Positions 55,401 through 64,000 of a stretch of DNA of 64,000 nucleotides are shown here, one piece after another. Numbering within the stretch: the stretch's first letter is position 1; each line of letters begins with the position of its first letter. The notes under the pieces are model-generated. The model saw only the letters and a program-made list of their open reading frames with translations. It was not told the origin of the DNA and searched no databases. The DNA comes from Lysinibacillus sp. KCTC 33748 (GTDB taxonomy: Bacteria > Bacillota > Bacilli > Bacillales_A > Planococcaceae), in contig NZ_MWSJ01000002.1 of NCBI RefSeq assembly GCF_002237755.1, positions 62,001 through 126,000 on the forward strand, given 5' to 3'. A program made the translations under genes and the position numbers.

Positions 55401-55765
55401 TTCGTGGACTTAGAGGAGCAATTACAATTGAATCTGACAGGCCAGAGCTTGTATGGGATGAGACAGCAAGATTAGTGCGTGAAGTAGTAACAGCAAATAA
55501 CGTGGAAATCGATGATATTGCTTCCATACTTATTTCCACAACACCTGATATTACGTCAGCATTTCCTGCACGTGCTGTACGGTTAATGGACGGATGGCAA
55601 TATGTACCTGTCATGTGTACGCATGAAATGGACGTGCCAAACGCACTGCCACTTTGTATTCGTGTATTAATACATGCGAATGTAGAAGTGGCACAAAAAG
55701 ATGTAAAACACTTGTATCTCAATGATGCAGTGAAATTAAGACCAGATTTAGCCCAAGCTAAATAA
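55397..55765 (+). CDS. aroH: Chorismate mutase AroH
   Basis: A 122-residue mono-functional mutase of the AroH type, converting chorismate to prephenate. It has MIRGLRGAITIE at the N-terminus (active-site Arg7), STTPDITSAFPARAVR with the catalytic Arg near residue 63, MDVPNALPLCIRVLIH (Arg near 90) and the C-terminal VYL-like KHLYLNDAVKLRPDL. Its start overlaps the aroB stop (ATGA), with AGCGGAGG upstream. Confidence 0.95.
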   Translation: MIRGLRGAITIESDRPELVWDETARLVREVVTANNVEIDDIASILISTTPDITSAFPARAVRLMDGWQYVPVMCTHEMDVPNALPLCIRVLIHANVEVAQKDVKHLYLNDAVKLRPDLAQAK

Positions 55766-55783
55766 TTAGAGGAGATGTTTAAG

Positions 55784-56884
55784 ATGAAATGGAAACAACA
55801 ACTGGACGGTATGCAAGCATATAAGCCTGGTAAACCAATTGAAGAAGTACAACGAGAATATGGCTTACAAGAAGTCGTAAAATTAGCATCTAACGAAAAC
55901 CCATTTGGGTGCTCACCTAAGGTAACTGCTTATTTACAAAATAATTCAGTAAATCATGCTATCTATCCAGACGGCTATGCGCAAAATTTACGTACAGCTG
56001 TTGCAAATAATCTAGGTGTCAAAGAAACACAGCTTCTTTTTGGTAACGGCTCCGACGATATCATTGCGATTATTACTCGTGCATTGTTGTATCCAGGTGT
56101 AAACACAGTGATGGCAGACCCATCTTTCTCTCAATACTGGCATAATGCTGCAATAGAAGGTGCGGAGGTACGTAAAATTCCTTGTATCGAAGGTACACAT
56201 GACCTAGCAGCAATGATAGCAGCAATTGATGAAAACACATCGGTCGTTTGGGTTTGTAGTCCAAATAATCCAACAGGTGTTGTGATACCAGATGTTGAAT
56301 TACGAGCATTTTTAGCTAAAGTACCAAGTGATGTGCTAGTAGTATTAGATGAAGCTTACATCGAATACGTAACACATCCTGGTCACAGAGATACTCTACC
56401 TATTATTGACGAGTTTCCAAATGTACTATTGTTGCGTACATTCTCAAAAGCATATGGTCTTGCTTCTTTCCGAGTTGGTTATGCAATTGGGCAACCAGAC
56501 GTGATTGCTAAACTAGATCCCGTAAGATCGCCATTTAATAATACAATTCTAAGTCAAGCGGTTGCGACAATCGCTTTAAGTGATCAAGATTTTATAAAGG
56601 CTTGCCGAGAAGCAAATGAAAAAGGTAAAAAACAATATGTTGATTTTTGTGAAAAGCATAATTTGCAATACTTCCCGTCTGATACGAACTTTATTTTCTT
56701 TAATACGAATGCCGATAGTGATGTTGTTTTCAATGAGCTAATGAAACGAGGCTTTATCATCCGTAGTGGAAATGCATTAGGATTACCTGGGTTTATCCGC
56801 GTGACAATCGGAACAGAGGCTCAAAATGAAGCGTTGCTAGGTCACCTTGAAAACGTCTTAAAAGAGCAAGGAGTTTTTGCATGA
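55784..56884 (+). CDS. hisC: Histidinol-phosphate / aromatic aminotransferase
   Basis: A 366-residue PLP enzyme of class I/II. In Bacillus HisC serves both histidine synthesis and the last step to tyrosine and phenylalanine. It has LASNENPFGCSP (residues 29-40), GNGSDDII, WVCSPNNPTG, DEAYIEY and the PLP lysine in RTFSKAYGLASFRVGY. I chose ATG 55784, nine bases after GAGGAG. It lies directly after aroH; in B. subtilis the trp genes lie between them. Confidence 0.93.
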   Translation: MKWKQQLDGMQAYKPGKPIEEVQREYGLQEVVKLASNENPFGCSPKVTAYLQNNSVNHAIYPDGYAQNLRTAVANNLGVKETQLLFGNGSDDIIAIITRALLYPGVNTVMADPSFSQYWHNAAIEGAEVRKIPCIEGTHDLAAMIAAIDENTSVVWVCSPNNPTGVVIPDVELRAFLAKVPSDVLVVLDEAYIEYVTHPGHRDTLPIIDEFPNVLLLRTFSKAYGLASFRVGYAIGQPDVIAKLDPVRSPFNNTILSQAVATIALSDQDFIKACREANEKGKKQYVDFCEKHNLQYFPSDTNFIFFNTNADSDVVFNELMKRGFIIRSGNALGLPGFIRVTIGTEAQNEALLGHLENVLKEQGVFA

Positions 56885-57981
56885 CGACACGTAAAGTGCT
56901 CGTTATTGGGCTAGGCCTCATTGGAGGCTCAATTGCCTTAGCGTTACAAAAGGCACCCGAAACAAAAATTATTGGCTATGATATGGATGAGAAAACACGT
57001 GAACATGCGAAAACGTTAAATATTGTGCATGATATTGTGACAGATCCAAAAGAAGTGGTGGACGACGTAGATGTTATCATTTTTGGAACTCCCGTTAACG
57101 CAACTCTTGAATGGATGGAACAATTAAAAACATGGCCGTTGAAAAATAAAGTAATCGTAACAGATACAGGTAGTACAAAAAAGAGGATTATGCAAAAGGC
57201 TGGGGAACTACGTGAGTTAGGCATTACCTTTATTGGAGGACATCCAATGGCAGGCTCACATAAAAGCGGTGTTTTAGCTGCAAAGGCTCACCTTTTTGAA
57301 AATGCGTATTATATGCTAACACCACTTGCTGGTGAAGAAATTGTCCATATGGCACAGCTTGAAAGTTTATTAAAGTTTACACATGCAAAGGTTGTAAGTG
57401 TATCTGCTCGTGAGCATGATCATATGACAGCTGTAGTTAGTCACTTCCCGCATGTAATTGCTGCTTCTCTTGTGCACCAGTTGGGCGGAGAAAATGGTGA
57501 GTATCCGATGACACGTTCACTTGCTGCAGGGGGCTTCCGTGATGTAACGCGTATTGCGTCATCCAATCCGATTTTATGGCGAGATATTACATTGCAAAAT
57601 CGAGATGAGCTAATTGCACAGCTAGATGGCTGGGAAAAGGAAATGAGTCGTGTTAAGGAGCTCCTTTTAAATGGTAGCTCGGAGGACATTGAAAAATACT
57701 TTGCAGTTGCCAAAGAGCTAAGAGATGAATTACCGATTAGTGCTGGAGCAATGTTTACATCATTTGACTTATATGTTGATGTTCCTGACTATCCGGGTGT
57801 TATTTCTGAGGTGATAGGCATACTTGCAGATGAAGCGATTAGTATTACGAATTTACGTATCGTAGAGTCACGAGAGGACGTGTTCGGAATCCTTGTTATT
57901 AGCTTACAAAGCGAAAGTGACCGTGAACGAGCAGCAGCGTGTATACAAAAGCGTGCTAAATATGAAACATATATTTCATAG
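56881..57981 (+). CDS. tyrA: Prephenate dehydrogenase
   Basis: A 366-residue enzyme making 4-hydroxyphenylpyruvate for tyrosine. It has the NAD loop GLGLIGGSIA (10-19), TDTGSTKKRI, GGHPMAGSHKSG (near 120) and SHFPHVIAASLV. A C-terminal ACT domain (about 295-366, YVDVPDYPGVISEVIGILAD) suggests feedback control by an amino acid. The start overlaps the hisC stop by 4 bp. Confidence 0.95.
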   Translation: MTTRKVLVIGLGLIGGSIALALQKAPETKIIGYDMDEKTREHAKTLNIVHDIVTDPKEVVDDVDVIIFGTPVNATLEWMEQLKTWPLKNKVIVTDTGSTKKRIMQKAGELRELGITFIGGHPMAGSHKSGVLAAKAHLFENAYYMLTPLAGEEIVHMAQLESLLKFTHAKVVSVSAREHDHMTAVVSHFPHVIAASLVHQLGGENGEYPMTRSLAAGGFRDVTRIASSNPILWRDITLQNRDELIAQLDGWEKEMSRVKELLLNGSSEDIEKYFAVAKELRDELPISAGAMFTSFDLYVDVPDYPGVISEVIGILADEAISITNLRIVESREDVFGILVISLQSESDRERAAACIQKRAKYETYIS

Positions 57982-58020
57982 GCAGACTAGAAAAGCTTAA
58001 TAAGAAATACATTTTTTAAA

Positions 58021-58046
58021 GAAAGCGTCGAAATTACGGCGCTTTC
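58021..58046 (+). terminator. Weak terminator-like hairpin before aroA
   Basis: GAAAGCG pairs with CGCTTTC around a 12-nt loop. Few T follow, so aroA may still be read with the upstream genes. Confidence 0.45.
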
Positions 58047-58073
58047 TATCTTCATATTGGGGGGAAGAAAACG

Positions 58074-59360
58074 ATGAGTGAAAAAGTATTACAATATGAT
58101 AAACCTTCCTTACAAGGGACTTTAACGATTCCAGGTGATAAATCTGTTTCTCACCGTTCCGTTATGTTTGGAGCGATTGCAACGGGTAAAACGACAGTTG
58201 ATGGCTTTTTATTAGGGGAGGATTGTTTGAGTACAATTGATTGCTTCCGAAAGCTTGGTGTGAAGATTGACGTGGAAGGAACAAATGTATCTATCGACAG
58301 TCCAGGTATAGAGGGGTGGCAAGAGCCCACTGAGGTACTATACACAGGAAACTCTGGTACGACGACGCGTTTGATGCTAGGGATTCTAGCCGGATCTAAT
58401 GTCCACTCAGTAATGACAGGAGATGCGTCCATTGGAAAACGACCGATGCGCCGTGTTATTGATCCGTTACGTCAAATGGGTGCACACATTACTGGAAGGG
58501 CAGATGGACAATATACACCATTAGCCATTCAAGGTACAACATTACAAGCTATTGATTACCACATGCCTGTTGCGAGTGCTCAGGTGAAGTCAGCTATTTT
58601 ACTTGCGGGTTTACGTGCTGAAGGTACGACAATTGTGCGAGAAACGGAAGTATCTCGAGATCATACTGAGAGAATGCTACGTCAATTTGGTGCACGGGTT
58701 GACGAGGTGGATGGTGTTATTGCATTACAAGGAGGGCAAACTCTAACGGGGACGCATGTTTCTGTACCAGGTGATATTTCATCAGCAGCATTTTTCTTAG
58801 TAGCAGGAGCTATTTGTGAAGGTAGTAAAATAACGCTGGAAAATGTCGGAATTAATCCAACACGAGATGGTATCATCGAAGTACTTCATAATATGGGTGC
58901 ATCGATAACGGTTATGCCGAATGAAGATAGCCAATCAGAGCCGACAGCAACAATTACAATAGAAACGTCAGCATTAAAAGGAACTACAATTGAAGGAGAT
59001 ATTATTCCTCGTCTTATCGATGAAATCCCGATTCTTGCTTTATTAGCAACGCAGGCAAATGGCAAAACGATTATTAAGGATGCCGAGGAGTTAAAAGTGA
59101 AGGAAACAGATCGGATAACGGCTGTAGTGGATGAATTGAAAAAACTAGGTGCTTCTATTGAAGCGACTGAGGATGGAATGATTATTGAAGGACCAACTCC
59201 ATTACGTGGTGCTCACTTAAAAACTTACGGTGATCATCGTATAGGCATGATGGGCGCTGTTGCTGCATTAATAACAGACGGTACTATAACTTTAGATGAT
59301 GCAGAATGTATTGCGGTTTCTTATCCATCGTTTTTCGAGCACATAGAGGAAGTAAAGTAA
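58074..59360 (+). CDS. aroA: EPSP synthase
   Basis: A 428-residue 3-phosphoshikimate 1-carboxyvinyltransferase, called aroE in B. subtilis. It has [14 protein letters not shown] (21-34), [12 protein letters not shown] (about 93-104), [36 protein letters not shown] and [12 protein letters not shown]. The [11 protein letters not shown] loop has Thr-Thr where many class I enzymes have Ala, typical of class II-like enzymes with reduced glyphosate sensitivity (inference from family). The start has GGGGGGAAG upstream. Confidence 0.95.
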   Translation: MSEKVLQYDKPSLQGTLTIPGDKSVSHRSVMFGAIATGKTTVDGFLLGEDCLSTIDCFRKLGVKIDVEGTNVSIDSPGIEGWQEPTEVLYTGNSGTTTRLMLGILAGSNVHSVMTGDASIGKRPMRRVIDPLRQMGAHITGRADGQYTPLAIQGTTLQAIDYHMPVASAQVKSAILLAGLRAEGTTIVRETEVSRDHTERMLRQFGARVDEVDGVIALQGGQTLTGTHVSVPGDISSAAFFLVAGAICEGSKITLENVGINPTRDGIIEVLHNMGASITVMPNEDSQSEPTATITIETSALKGTTIEGDIIPRLIDEIPILALLATQANGKTIIKDAEELKVKETDRITAVVDELKKLGASIEATEDGMIIEGPTPLRGAHLKTYGDHRIGMMGAVAALITDGTITLDDAECIAVSYPSFFEHIEEVK

Positions 59361-59370
59361 AGTCTATCTT

Positions 59371-59590
59371 TATTCAGCAGAATACTCCTACCTCTGACTG
59401 TGGAGAGATGATTGCGGTTGAGGTTTCTTTTTAGTGGATGTACCAAACGCCTACTGAAATGTAGGAACTCACTCTTAAGCATGCCACGTTCTGTGCCAAT
59501 ACCGAAATGGCCGACATCGTGTCGGCCATCGTGTGCAGACCTGGGCACAATTCAAAATCCGGACTAAATTGCGCCAAGGCGAAATTAATC
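59371..59590 (+). repeat. Diverged family B intergenic repeat, short subtype
   Basis: It carries TTTTTAGTGG/CCTACTGAAA (counterpart of TTTTCAGCGG/CCGCTGAAA), GCCACGTTCTGTGCC, ACCGAAATGGCCGACATCG and a right end AATCCGGACTA with AATTGCGCCAAGGCGAAATT. Both hairpins are kept by matching or wobble changes in the arms. It lies between the aroA stop and a terminator. Confidence 0.8.
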
Positions 59591-59593
59591 CTG

Positions 59594-59621
59594 ACTCTCC
59601 AAGTCTTTTGGGGAGTTTTTT
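59594..59621 (+). terminator. Terminator downstream of aroA and its repeat
   Basis: ACTCTCC pairs with GGGGAGT with one G-T pair, followed by six T. Confidence 0.75.
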
Positions 59622-59683
59622 CTTGTTTCGAAAGAAAATGTTTTGTAGCATAAAGATATAAATGAAAGAATAGGTGAATGACT

Positions 59684-60946
59684 GTGAACAATGCGATGAC
59701 TGAAATGATGCAAGCACTTGAACAAGGAGACTTAGCATTAATTGAACAGCTACTTGAATCATTTTTAACGAAGGAGCTACCTGAGGAAATTTATACGATA
59801 GCAGAAATGTTTATGCAGTATGGGTATATGAAGGAAGCTGACCGTGTACTGGAGCATTTACAATTTTTATTCCCAGAAGAGGCACAGTTGAAAATTGATC
59901 GTGCAAACGTCTTAATGGAACTTGGCGCTGAAGATGAAGCGCTAGATTTTTTATTAGAAATAGAGGAGACATCTCCAGAATATCCCCAAGCATTATTAGT
60001 ATTAGCGGATTATTATCAAATGCAAGGGTTATTCGAAGTAGCGGAAATGCGTATTAATGAGGCCCTATCTATATTACCAGACGAGCCATTATTACAATTT
60101 GCTAAAGCGGAGCTTTTATTTGAAACGGGTCGTTTTTTAGAGGCTGCGAGACTATATGAAGAATTATATGAACAACAAGTTGAATTTGCAGGGATAAGTC
60201 TTGTTGAAAGACTTGCTGAGGTGTATCGTGCTGGAGCTGCCTATGAAACGGCTTTAGATTACTATTTAAAAGCACTTGACGATGAAATAAAGCCAGATGT
60301 TTTATTTGGTGCTGCATATTCGGCCTTTCAATCACAAAAATATGAGATGGCCATTAAACAATTAGAAGAATTAAAAGAATTAGACCCTGATTATTTTTCT
60401 GCCTATTTATTGCTTGCTGAAAGCTATGCCATGACGGAGGACAATAAAAAAGCTTATGCTGCCATTCTAGAAGGATTAAAGCGTGATGAATATGATAAGT
60501 CCTTATATTTATTTGCAGGTAAAATGGCTTTAAAAGCTGGTTTGCCAGATGAGGGTGAACAGCATCTACGTGAAGCTATTGCCTTAGATCCTGAATACAT
60601 GGAGGCAGTATTGGCATTAATCTCTGTGTTGGCACAGCAAGAGCGTCATGAGGATGTAATAGAATTATTTGAAGAGTTGCAAAAAAATGATTTTGAATGG
60701 AGCACATTATACCCATTTGCTGCGGTTGCATATGAAAATTTAGAATTGTACGACCGTGCATACGAATTTTACCGTTTGGCATATAATGATTTTAAGGAAG
60801 ACGCAGCATTTTTAGAAAAATATGTTTATTTCCTATTAGAAGAAGGAAAGCGTTCAGAAGCAAAAGAAGTACTTAGCCAATTAATAACTATTCAACCTGG
60901 TGAACTAGAGTGGCAAGAGAAGTTAGAAACCTTAGAATTTGAGTAA
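59684..60946 (+). CDS. ypiA: Tetratricopeptide repeat protein YpiA
   Basis: A 420-residue protein of about ten TPR units, for example ALDYYLKALDDEIKPDVLFGAAYSAF-type segments and LDPDYFSAYLLLAES, with alternating helices from residue 25 to the end. It probably acts as a protein interaction scaffold; its partner is unknown. I chose GTG 59684, seven bases after AGGTG. ATG 59678 is only one base from that site but cannot be excluded. It keeps the ypiA-ypiB-ypiF order after aroA. Confidence 0.88.
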   Translation: MNNAMTEMMQALEQGDLALIEQLLESFLTKELPEEIYTIAEMFMQYGYMKEADRVLEHLQFLFPEEAQLKIDRANVLMELGAEDEALDFLLEIEETSPEYPQALLVLADYYQMQGLFEVAEMRINEALSILPDEPLLQFAKAELLFETGRFLEAARLYEELYEQQVEFAGISLVERLAEVYRAGAAYETALDYYLKALDDEIKPDVLFGAAYSAFQSQKYEMAIKQLEELKELDPDYFSAYLLLAESYAMTEDNKKAYAAILEGLKRDEYDKSLYLFAGKMALKAGLPDEGEQHLREAIALDPEYMEAVLALISVLAQQERHEDVIELFEELQKNDFEWSTLYPFAAVAYENLELYDRAYEFYRLAYNDFKEDAAFLEKYVYFLLEEGKRSEAKEVLSQLITIQPGELEWQEKLETLEFE

Positions 60947-60960
60947 AGGAGGGAGTGGGT

Positions 60961-61518
60961 ATGACTGCTTCTGTATCAGTTGTCGATAAAAAAGCATTTG
61001 TTAGATGGTTTTTAAAGAATTATCAATTGAAACGTCGTGAGTGTGTATGGATTTTGAATTACTTATTAAGCAACGATGAGTTATTAAAACGAATTCGATT
61101 TGTTGAAGAAGCTCATTATTGCCCTAGAGCAATGGTAATGTCAACAGTTGACTCAACAGGTGTGCCATTTCGTTTCTACAAAGGTAATGTAATGACAGCA
61201 GATGCTGAGAAATCTTTTCATGATTTACGCTTACATGAACATGAAGATATGTATATACAATTGAATTTTCCTAATGTACCTCCAAGTGCACAATACTTAG
61301 CAGTTCTTGAAGAAAACCCTTATATGCCGGAAGCACTGATTGTCAGTGAAAAAGATCGTTTACTGGCAGAAGAGCTGCTTTCCAACAGCTTACTCGTATT
61401 CCAAGAAGAAAAATTACTCGCACAAATTGATGAAGCTCTCGATCAAGGAGATGAAGAGCGGTTTTATGAATTGTCTAATTTGTTACAAGCTCTAAAGGAA
61501 ACTGCTAATTTACATTAG
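60961..61518 (+). CDS. ypiB: UPF0302 family protein YpiB
   Basis: A 185-residue cytoplasmic protein of UPF0302. It has VDKKAFVRWFLKNYQLKRRECVWILNYLL at the N-terminus, HYCPRAMVMS, and a C-terminal IDEALDQGDEERFYELS segment (IDEAL domain). B. subtilis YpiB has been linked to the c-type cytochrome/bc complex region by position. I chose ATG 60961, with AAAGGAGGGAG upstream. It lies 14 bp after ypiA. Confidence 0.9.
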   Translation: MTASVSVVDKKAFVRWFLKNYQLKRRECVWILNYLLSNDELLKRIRFVEEAHYCPRAMVMSTVDSTGVPFRFYKGNVMTADAEKSFHDLRLHEHEDMYIQLNFPNVPPSAQYLAVLEENPYMPEALIVSEKDRLLAEELLSNSLLVFQEEKLLAQIDEALDQGDEERFYELSNLLQALKETANLH

Positions 61519-61682
61519 TTATAGGCAAAAATTGAATGTCCTTTATCTACCTCAATATGATAACATAACAAGTGAATGATTGTTTTCACTTTTTATTGGT
61601 TATCCTATTGAAGAGTGGAGAAGGGCATTTTTTTATTTTCATTACGTAGTTACGTTATATGTAACATGAGGAGGTTTGTGAG

Positions 61683-62132
61683 ATGTATTTTAATGCAAGC
61701 GATGTGACATCGTTTATGGCACAGAAGGAATTTATCGATACAGCAATTGTTCCACTCGTAACCGTCGATTTATCTCCTGAAAAAATGAAACAGAGTGGTA
61801 CAGAGGCAGATTTTTTGTTATCGCTTACATCTTTTATTGAGCAACAGTTTAAAGGCCGTCTATTACTGATGCCACCATTTTCGTATAGTGCAACATTAAA
61901 AAGCGAAGATATGCCGAAGGAATTAGAGGCACAATTACATAATGCTGGTTTTAAGCATGTGTTCTTCATTACTTGTGACCATTTTTGGACAAATATTGGA
62001 GAGGAAGTAAATGTTGTTTGGCTACCAGCGATTCCGTTAGAAAGTATGGATAAAGGTGTGAAAAACTCTATTCTTGAAGATCAATTGCGACAAGTTATTC
62101 CGATGCTTTCGACCAAATGGGCACAGATTTAA
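61683..62132 (+). CDS. ypiF: DUF2487 protein YpiF
   Basis: A 149-residue protein matching DUF2487. It has MYFNASDVTSFMAQKEFIDTAIVP, a middle LLLMPPFSYSA and VFFITCDHFW, and the C-terminal QLRQVIPMLSTKW. It has no signal peptide or catalytic motif that I recognise. It consistently precedes qcrA in bacilli, suggesting a link to the bc complex. The start has GAGGAGG upstream. Confidence 0.88.
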   Translation: MYFNASDVTSFMAQKEFIDTAIVPLVTVDLSPEKMKQSGTEADFLLSLTSFIEQQFKGRLLLMPPFSYSATLKSEDMPKELEAQLHNAGFKHVFFITCDHFWTNIGEEVNVVWLPAIPLESMDKGVKNSILEDQLRQVIPMLSTKWAQI

Positions 62133-62286
62133 CAATTTGTTTCAATAAATGTTCACATTCTCCAGCTTTCCACAGAATGCTATATTGACCAAGCTATGGA
62201 GTTGATATATCATAGATATGTCCTAGTATTACTATTTGTAAAAAAATGTCCGTTGGACTGACCTTTAAGTTAGAGGGGGGAAAAAA

Positions 62287-62793
62287 ATGAGTAATAATCG
62301 AGTTTCACGTCGTCAATTCCTAAGCTATACACTAACTGGTGTAGGTGGCTTTATGGCGGCAGGTATGCTGATGCCGATGCTTCGTTTTGCAATTGACCCA
62401 GTACTACAAAAACATACTGGTGGGGACTTTATAAAGACAGAGCATAAAATCGCTGATATTACTAAAGAACCTATTAAAGTTGACTTAAAATTTGAACAAG
62501 TTGATGCATGGTACAAATCAGAGGTAACAAACGTAGCGTGGGTTTTCAAAGAAGGCGATCAAATCGTTGCATTATCTCCTGTTTGTAAGCACTTAGGTTG
62601 TATGGTGAACTGGGGAGAAGATTCTGCACACCCAGATCAATTCTTCTGTCCTTGTCATGCTGGACGTTACGAGAAGAATGGTAAAAACATACCAGGAACA
62701 CCACCAACAGGTCCGTTGGATGAATATGAAGTTAAAGAAGAAGATGGTTACTTATTGCTTGGTCCAACTAAAGCAAATACTCTAGTTAAGTAA
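62287..62793 (+). CDS. qcrA: Rieske iron-sulfur subunit QcrA
   Basis: A 168-residue subunit of the menaquinol:cytochrome c reductase. A twin-arginine motif SRRQFLS (residues 7-13) precedes one membrane helix, consistent with Tat export. The [2Fe-2S] ligands are Cys100 and His102 (CKHLGC) and Cys121 and His124 (CPCH). Cys105 and Cys123 form the usual disulfide. The start has GAGGGGGG upstream. First gene of qcrABC. Confidence 0.96.
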   Translation: MSNNRVSRRQFLSYTLTGVGGFMAAGMLMPMLRFAIDPVLQKHTGGDFIKTEHKIADITKEPIKVDLKFEQVDAWYKSEVTNVAWVFKEGDQIVALSPVCKHLGCMVNWGEDSAHPDQFFCPCHAGRYEKNGKNIPGTPPTGPLDEYEVKEEDGYLLLGPTKANTLVK

Positions 62794-62807
62794 GGGGGTA
62801 CAAAACA

Positions 62808-63482
62808 GTGCTAAATAAAATTTATGATTGGGTCGATGAACGCTTAGATATTACACCTATTTGGCGTGATATTGCCGACCACGAAGTGCCAGAGCACGTG
62901 AACCCTGCACATCATTTTTCAGCATTCGTTTACTGTTTCGGTGGATTAACTTTCTTCATCACGGTAATTCAAATACTATCAGGTATGTTTTTAACAATGT
63001 ACTATGTACCAGACGTAGTGAATGCTTGGAAATCAGTTTATTATTTACAAAACGAAGTAGCATTTGGTGAAATCGTACGCGGTATGCACCACTGGGGAGC
63101 TTCATTAGTAATCGTAATGATGTTCTTACACACGCTTCGTGTATTCTTCACAGGTTCTTATAAGAAACCACGTGAATTAAACTGGATGGTTGGTGTAGGG
63201 ATTTTTGGTGTAATGATGGGTCTTGGTTTTACAGGATACTTATTACCATGGGATATGAAAGCATTATTCGCTACAAAAGTAGGTATCGAAATTGCTGCAT
63301 CTGTACCGTTTATCGGTGAATGGATTAAAATCTTATTAGCGGGTGACTCAACTATTCTTGGTGCTCAAACGTTAACACGATTCTTTGCGATTCATGTATT
63401 CTTCTTACCTGCAGTATTGTTTGGGTTACTTGCAGCACACTTTATCATGATTCGTCGTCAAGGAATTTCAGGGCCGTTGTAA
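62808..63482 (+). CDS. qcrB: Cytochrome b6 subunit QcrB
   Basis: A 224-residue membrane subunit binding two b hemes. It has four transmembrane helices. The heme histidines are in RGMHHWGASLVIVMMFLHTLRVF (about residues 87-109) and near FAIHVFFLPAVLFGLLAAHF. A Cys at residue 44 (YCFGG) fits the covalent heme site of b6-type proteins. It starts at GTG with AAGGGGG upstream, 14 bp after qcrA. It passes electrons from menaquinol across the membrane. Confidence 0.95.
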   Translation: MLNKIYDWVDERLDITPIWRDIADHEVPEHVNPAHHFSAFVYCFGGLTFFITVIQILSGMFLTMYYVPDVVNAWKSVYYLQNEVAFGEIVRGMHHWGASLVIVMMFLHTLRVFFTGSYKKPRELNWMVGVGIFGVMMGLGFTGYLLPWDMKALFATKVGIEIAASVPFIGEWIKILLAGDSTILGAQTLTRFFAIHVFFLPAVLFGLLAAHFIMIRRQGISGPL

Positions 63483-63524
63483 TAGTTCTTGACGGTTCGA
63501 TGATTTTTTAAAGGAGGGGACATA

Positions 63525-64000
63525 ATGCATCGCGGAAAAGGAATGAAATTTGTTGGTGATTCTCGTATTAAAGCGAATCACAAAATGCCGAACGTTCCAA
63601 AGGATTATTCCGAATATCCAGGTAAGACGGAAGCTTTCTGGCCGAACTTCTTACTAAAAGAATGGATGGTTGGTGCTGTATTTTTAATAGCTTATTTATT
63701 ATTAACAGTTGCACATCCATCACCTCTTGAAGGACCAGCTGATCCAACAAGAGCATACGTGCCATTACCGGACTGGTACTTCTTATTCATGTATCAATTA
63801 TTAAAATACTCATATGCTTCAGGTCCATATAATGTTATTGGAGCAATTGTAATTCCAGGTCTTGCATTTGGAGCGCTATTATTAATGCCATTTTTAGATA
63901 AAAGTCCAGAACGTCGTCCATCTAAACGCCCATTACCAACAGCGTTTATGTTATTGACATTGGCTGCTATGTTCTACTTAACTTGGGAGTCAGTTGTTAA
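63525..64000 (+). CDS. qcrC: QcrC, cytochrome b/c subunit, 5' part
   Basis: The first 158 codons are present and the gene runs off the window. The translated part matches the subunit IV-like half: basic N-terminus MHRGKGMKFVGDSR, a membrane helix, then AHPSPLEGPADPTRAYVPLPDWYFLFMYQLLKY, which holds the quinol-site PDWY motif, and two further helices. In bacilli a cytochrome c domain with CXXCH follows; it would lie beyond 64000. The start has AAAGGAGGGG upstream. Confidence 0.93.
   Translation, partial: MHRGKGMKFVGDSRIKANHKMPNVPKDYSEYPGKTEAFWPNFLLKEWMVGAVFLIAYLLLTVAHPSPLEGPADPTRAYVPLPDWYFLFMYQLLKYSYASGPYNVIGAIVIPGLAFGALLLMPFLDKSPERRPSKRPLPTAFMLLTLAAMFYLTWESVV

Overview
The window looks like chromosome of an endospore-forming, low-GC Bacillota. 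Gene content and order closely follow the Bacillus subtilis stretch from ypbB-recQ-ypbE-fer through ypdA, prsW, sleB-ypeB, motI (ypfA), cmk, ypfD, der, gpsA, spoIVA, hbs, folE-mtrB, hepS-menG-hepT, ndk, cheR and the aro/hisC/tyrA genes to ypiA-ypiB-ypiF-qcrABC. Protein sequences and the heavy load of dispersed intergenic repeats suggest Lysinibacillus or a close relative. That genus call is inference; no rRNA or tRNA gene is present to test it.

Layout. 1-4.1 kb (minus strand): a DUF2087 regulator with a GIY-YIG protein, then a LytTR regulator, a DUF3021 membrane protein and an ABC-2 exporter in one operon. 4.3-20 kb is an accessory-rich part: an AbrB-family membrane protein, a DUF4306 protein, a tandem duplication of a small membrane protein, an ABC-F ATPase behind an upstream ORF and a terminator (attenuator), a GNAT enzyme, an unknown coiled-coil protein, a YVTN beta-propeller with a cysteine-rich head, a sigma-W-type promoter driving yuaF-floT, a soluble chemoreceptor, an MFS transporter, a cyclophilin lipoprotein and fabI with a FapR-like operator. 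20-46 kb is the conserved core: ferredoxin, RecQ, bacillithiol reductase, asparaginase, PrsW, spore germination (sleB-ypeB), MotI, CMP kinase, S1-like protein, Der, GpsA, SpoIVA, HU, FolE, TRAP, menaquinone side-chain synthesis and Ndk. 46.8-50.9 kb carries a thiolase, an SDR dehydrogenase and an acyl-CoA ligase between ndk and cheR. 50.9-51.5 kb is the 3' remnant of a TnpB-type element with its structured right end. 53-59 kb is the shikimate/tyrosine/histidine cluster without the trp genes found inside it in B. subtilis. 59.7-64 kb is ypiA-ypiB-ypiF-qcrABC, with qcrC running off the end.

The most unusual feature is a set of about fifteen intergenic repeat copies, roughly one per 4 kb, forming two related modular families (called A and B here). 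They carry nested hairpins, share a core module, occur in both orientations and include truncated, composite and minimal forms. Several sit between a stop codon and the terminator, so they should be transcribed in 3' UTRs. At least one hairpin shows paired changes that keep base pairing. One copy abuts a broken plsY-like gene. I do not recognise the families, and the ORFs inside them look spurious.

Functional links: PrsW (which activates sigma-W in B. subtilis) and a sigma-W-type promoter at yuaF-floT are both present. SleB/YpeB and SpoIVA have matches to sigma-G and sigma-E promoters. HepS, HepT and MenG supply menaquinone to the bc complex encoded at the right end.
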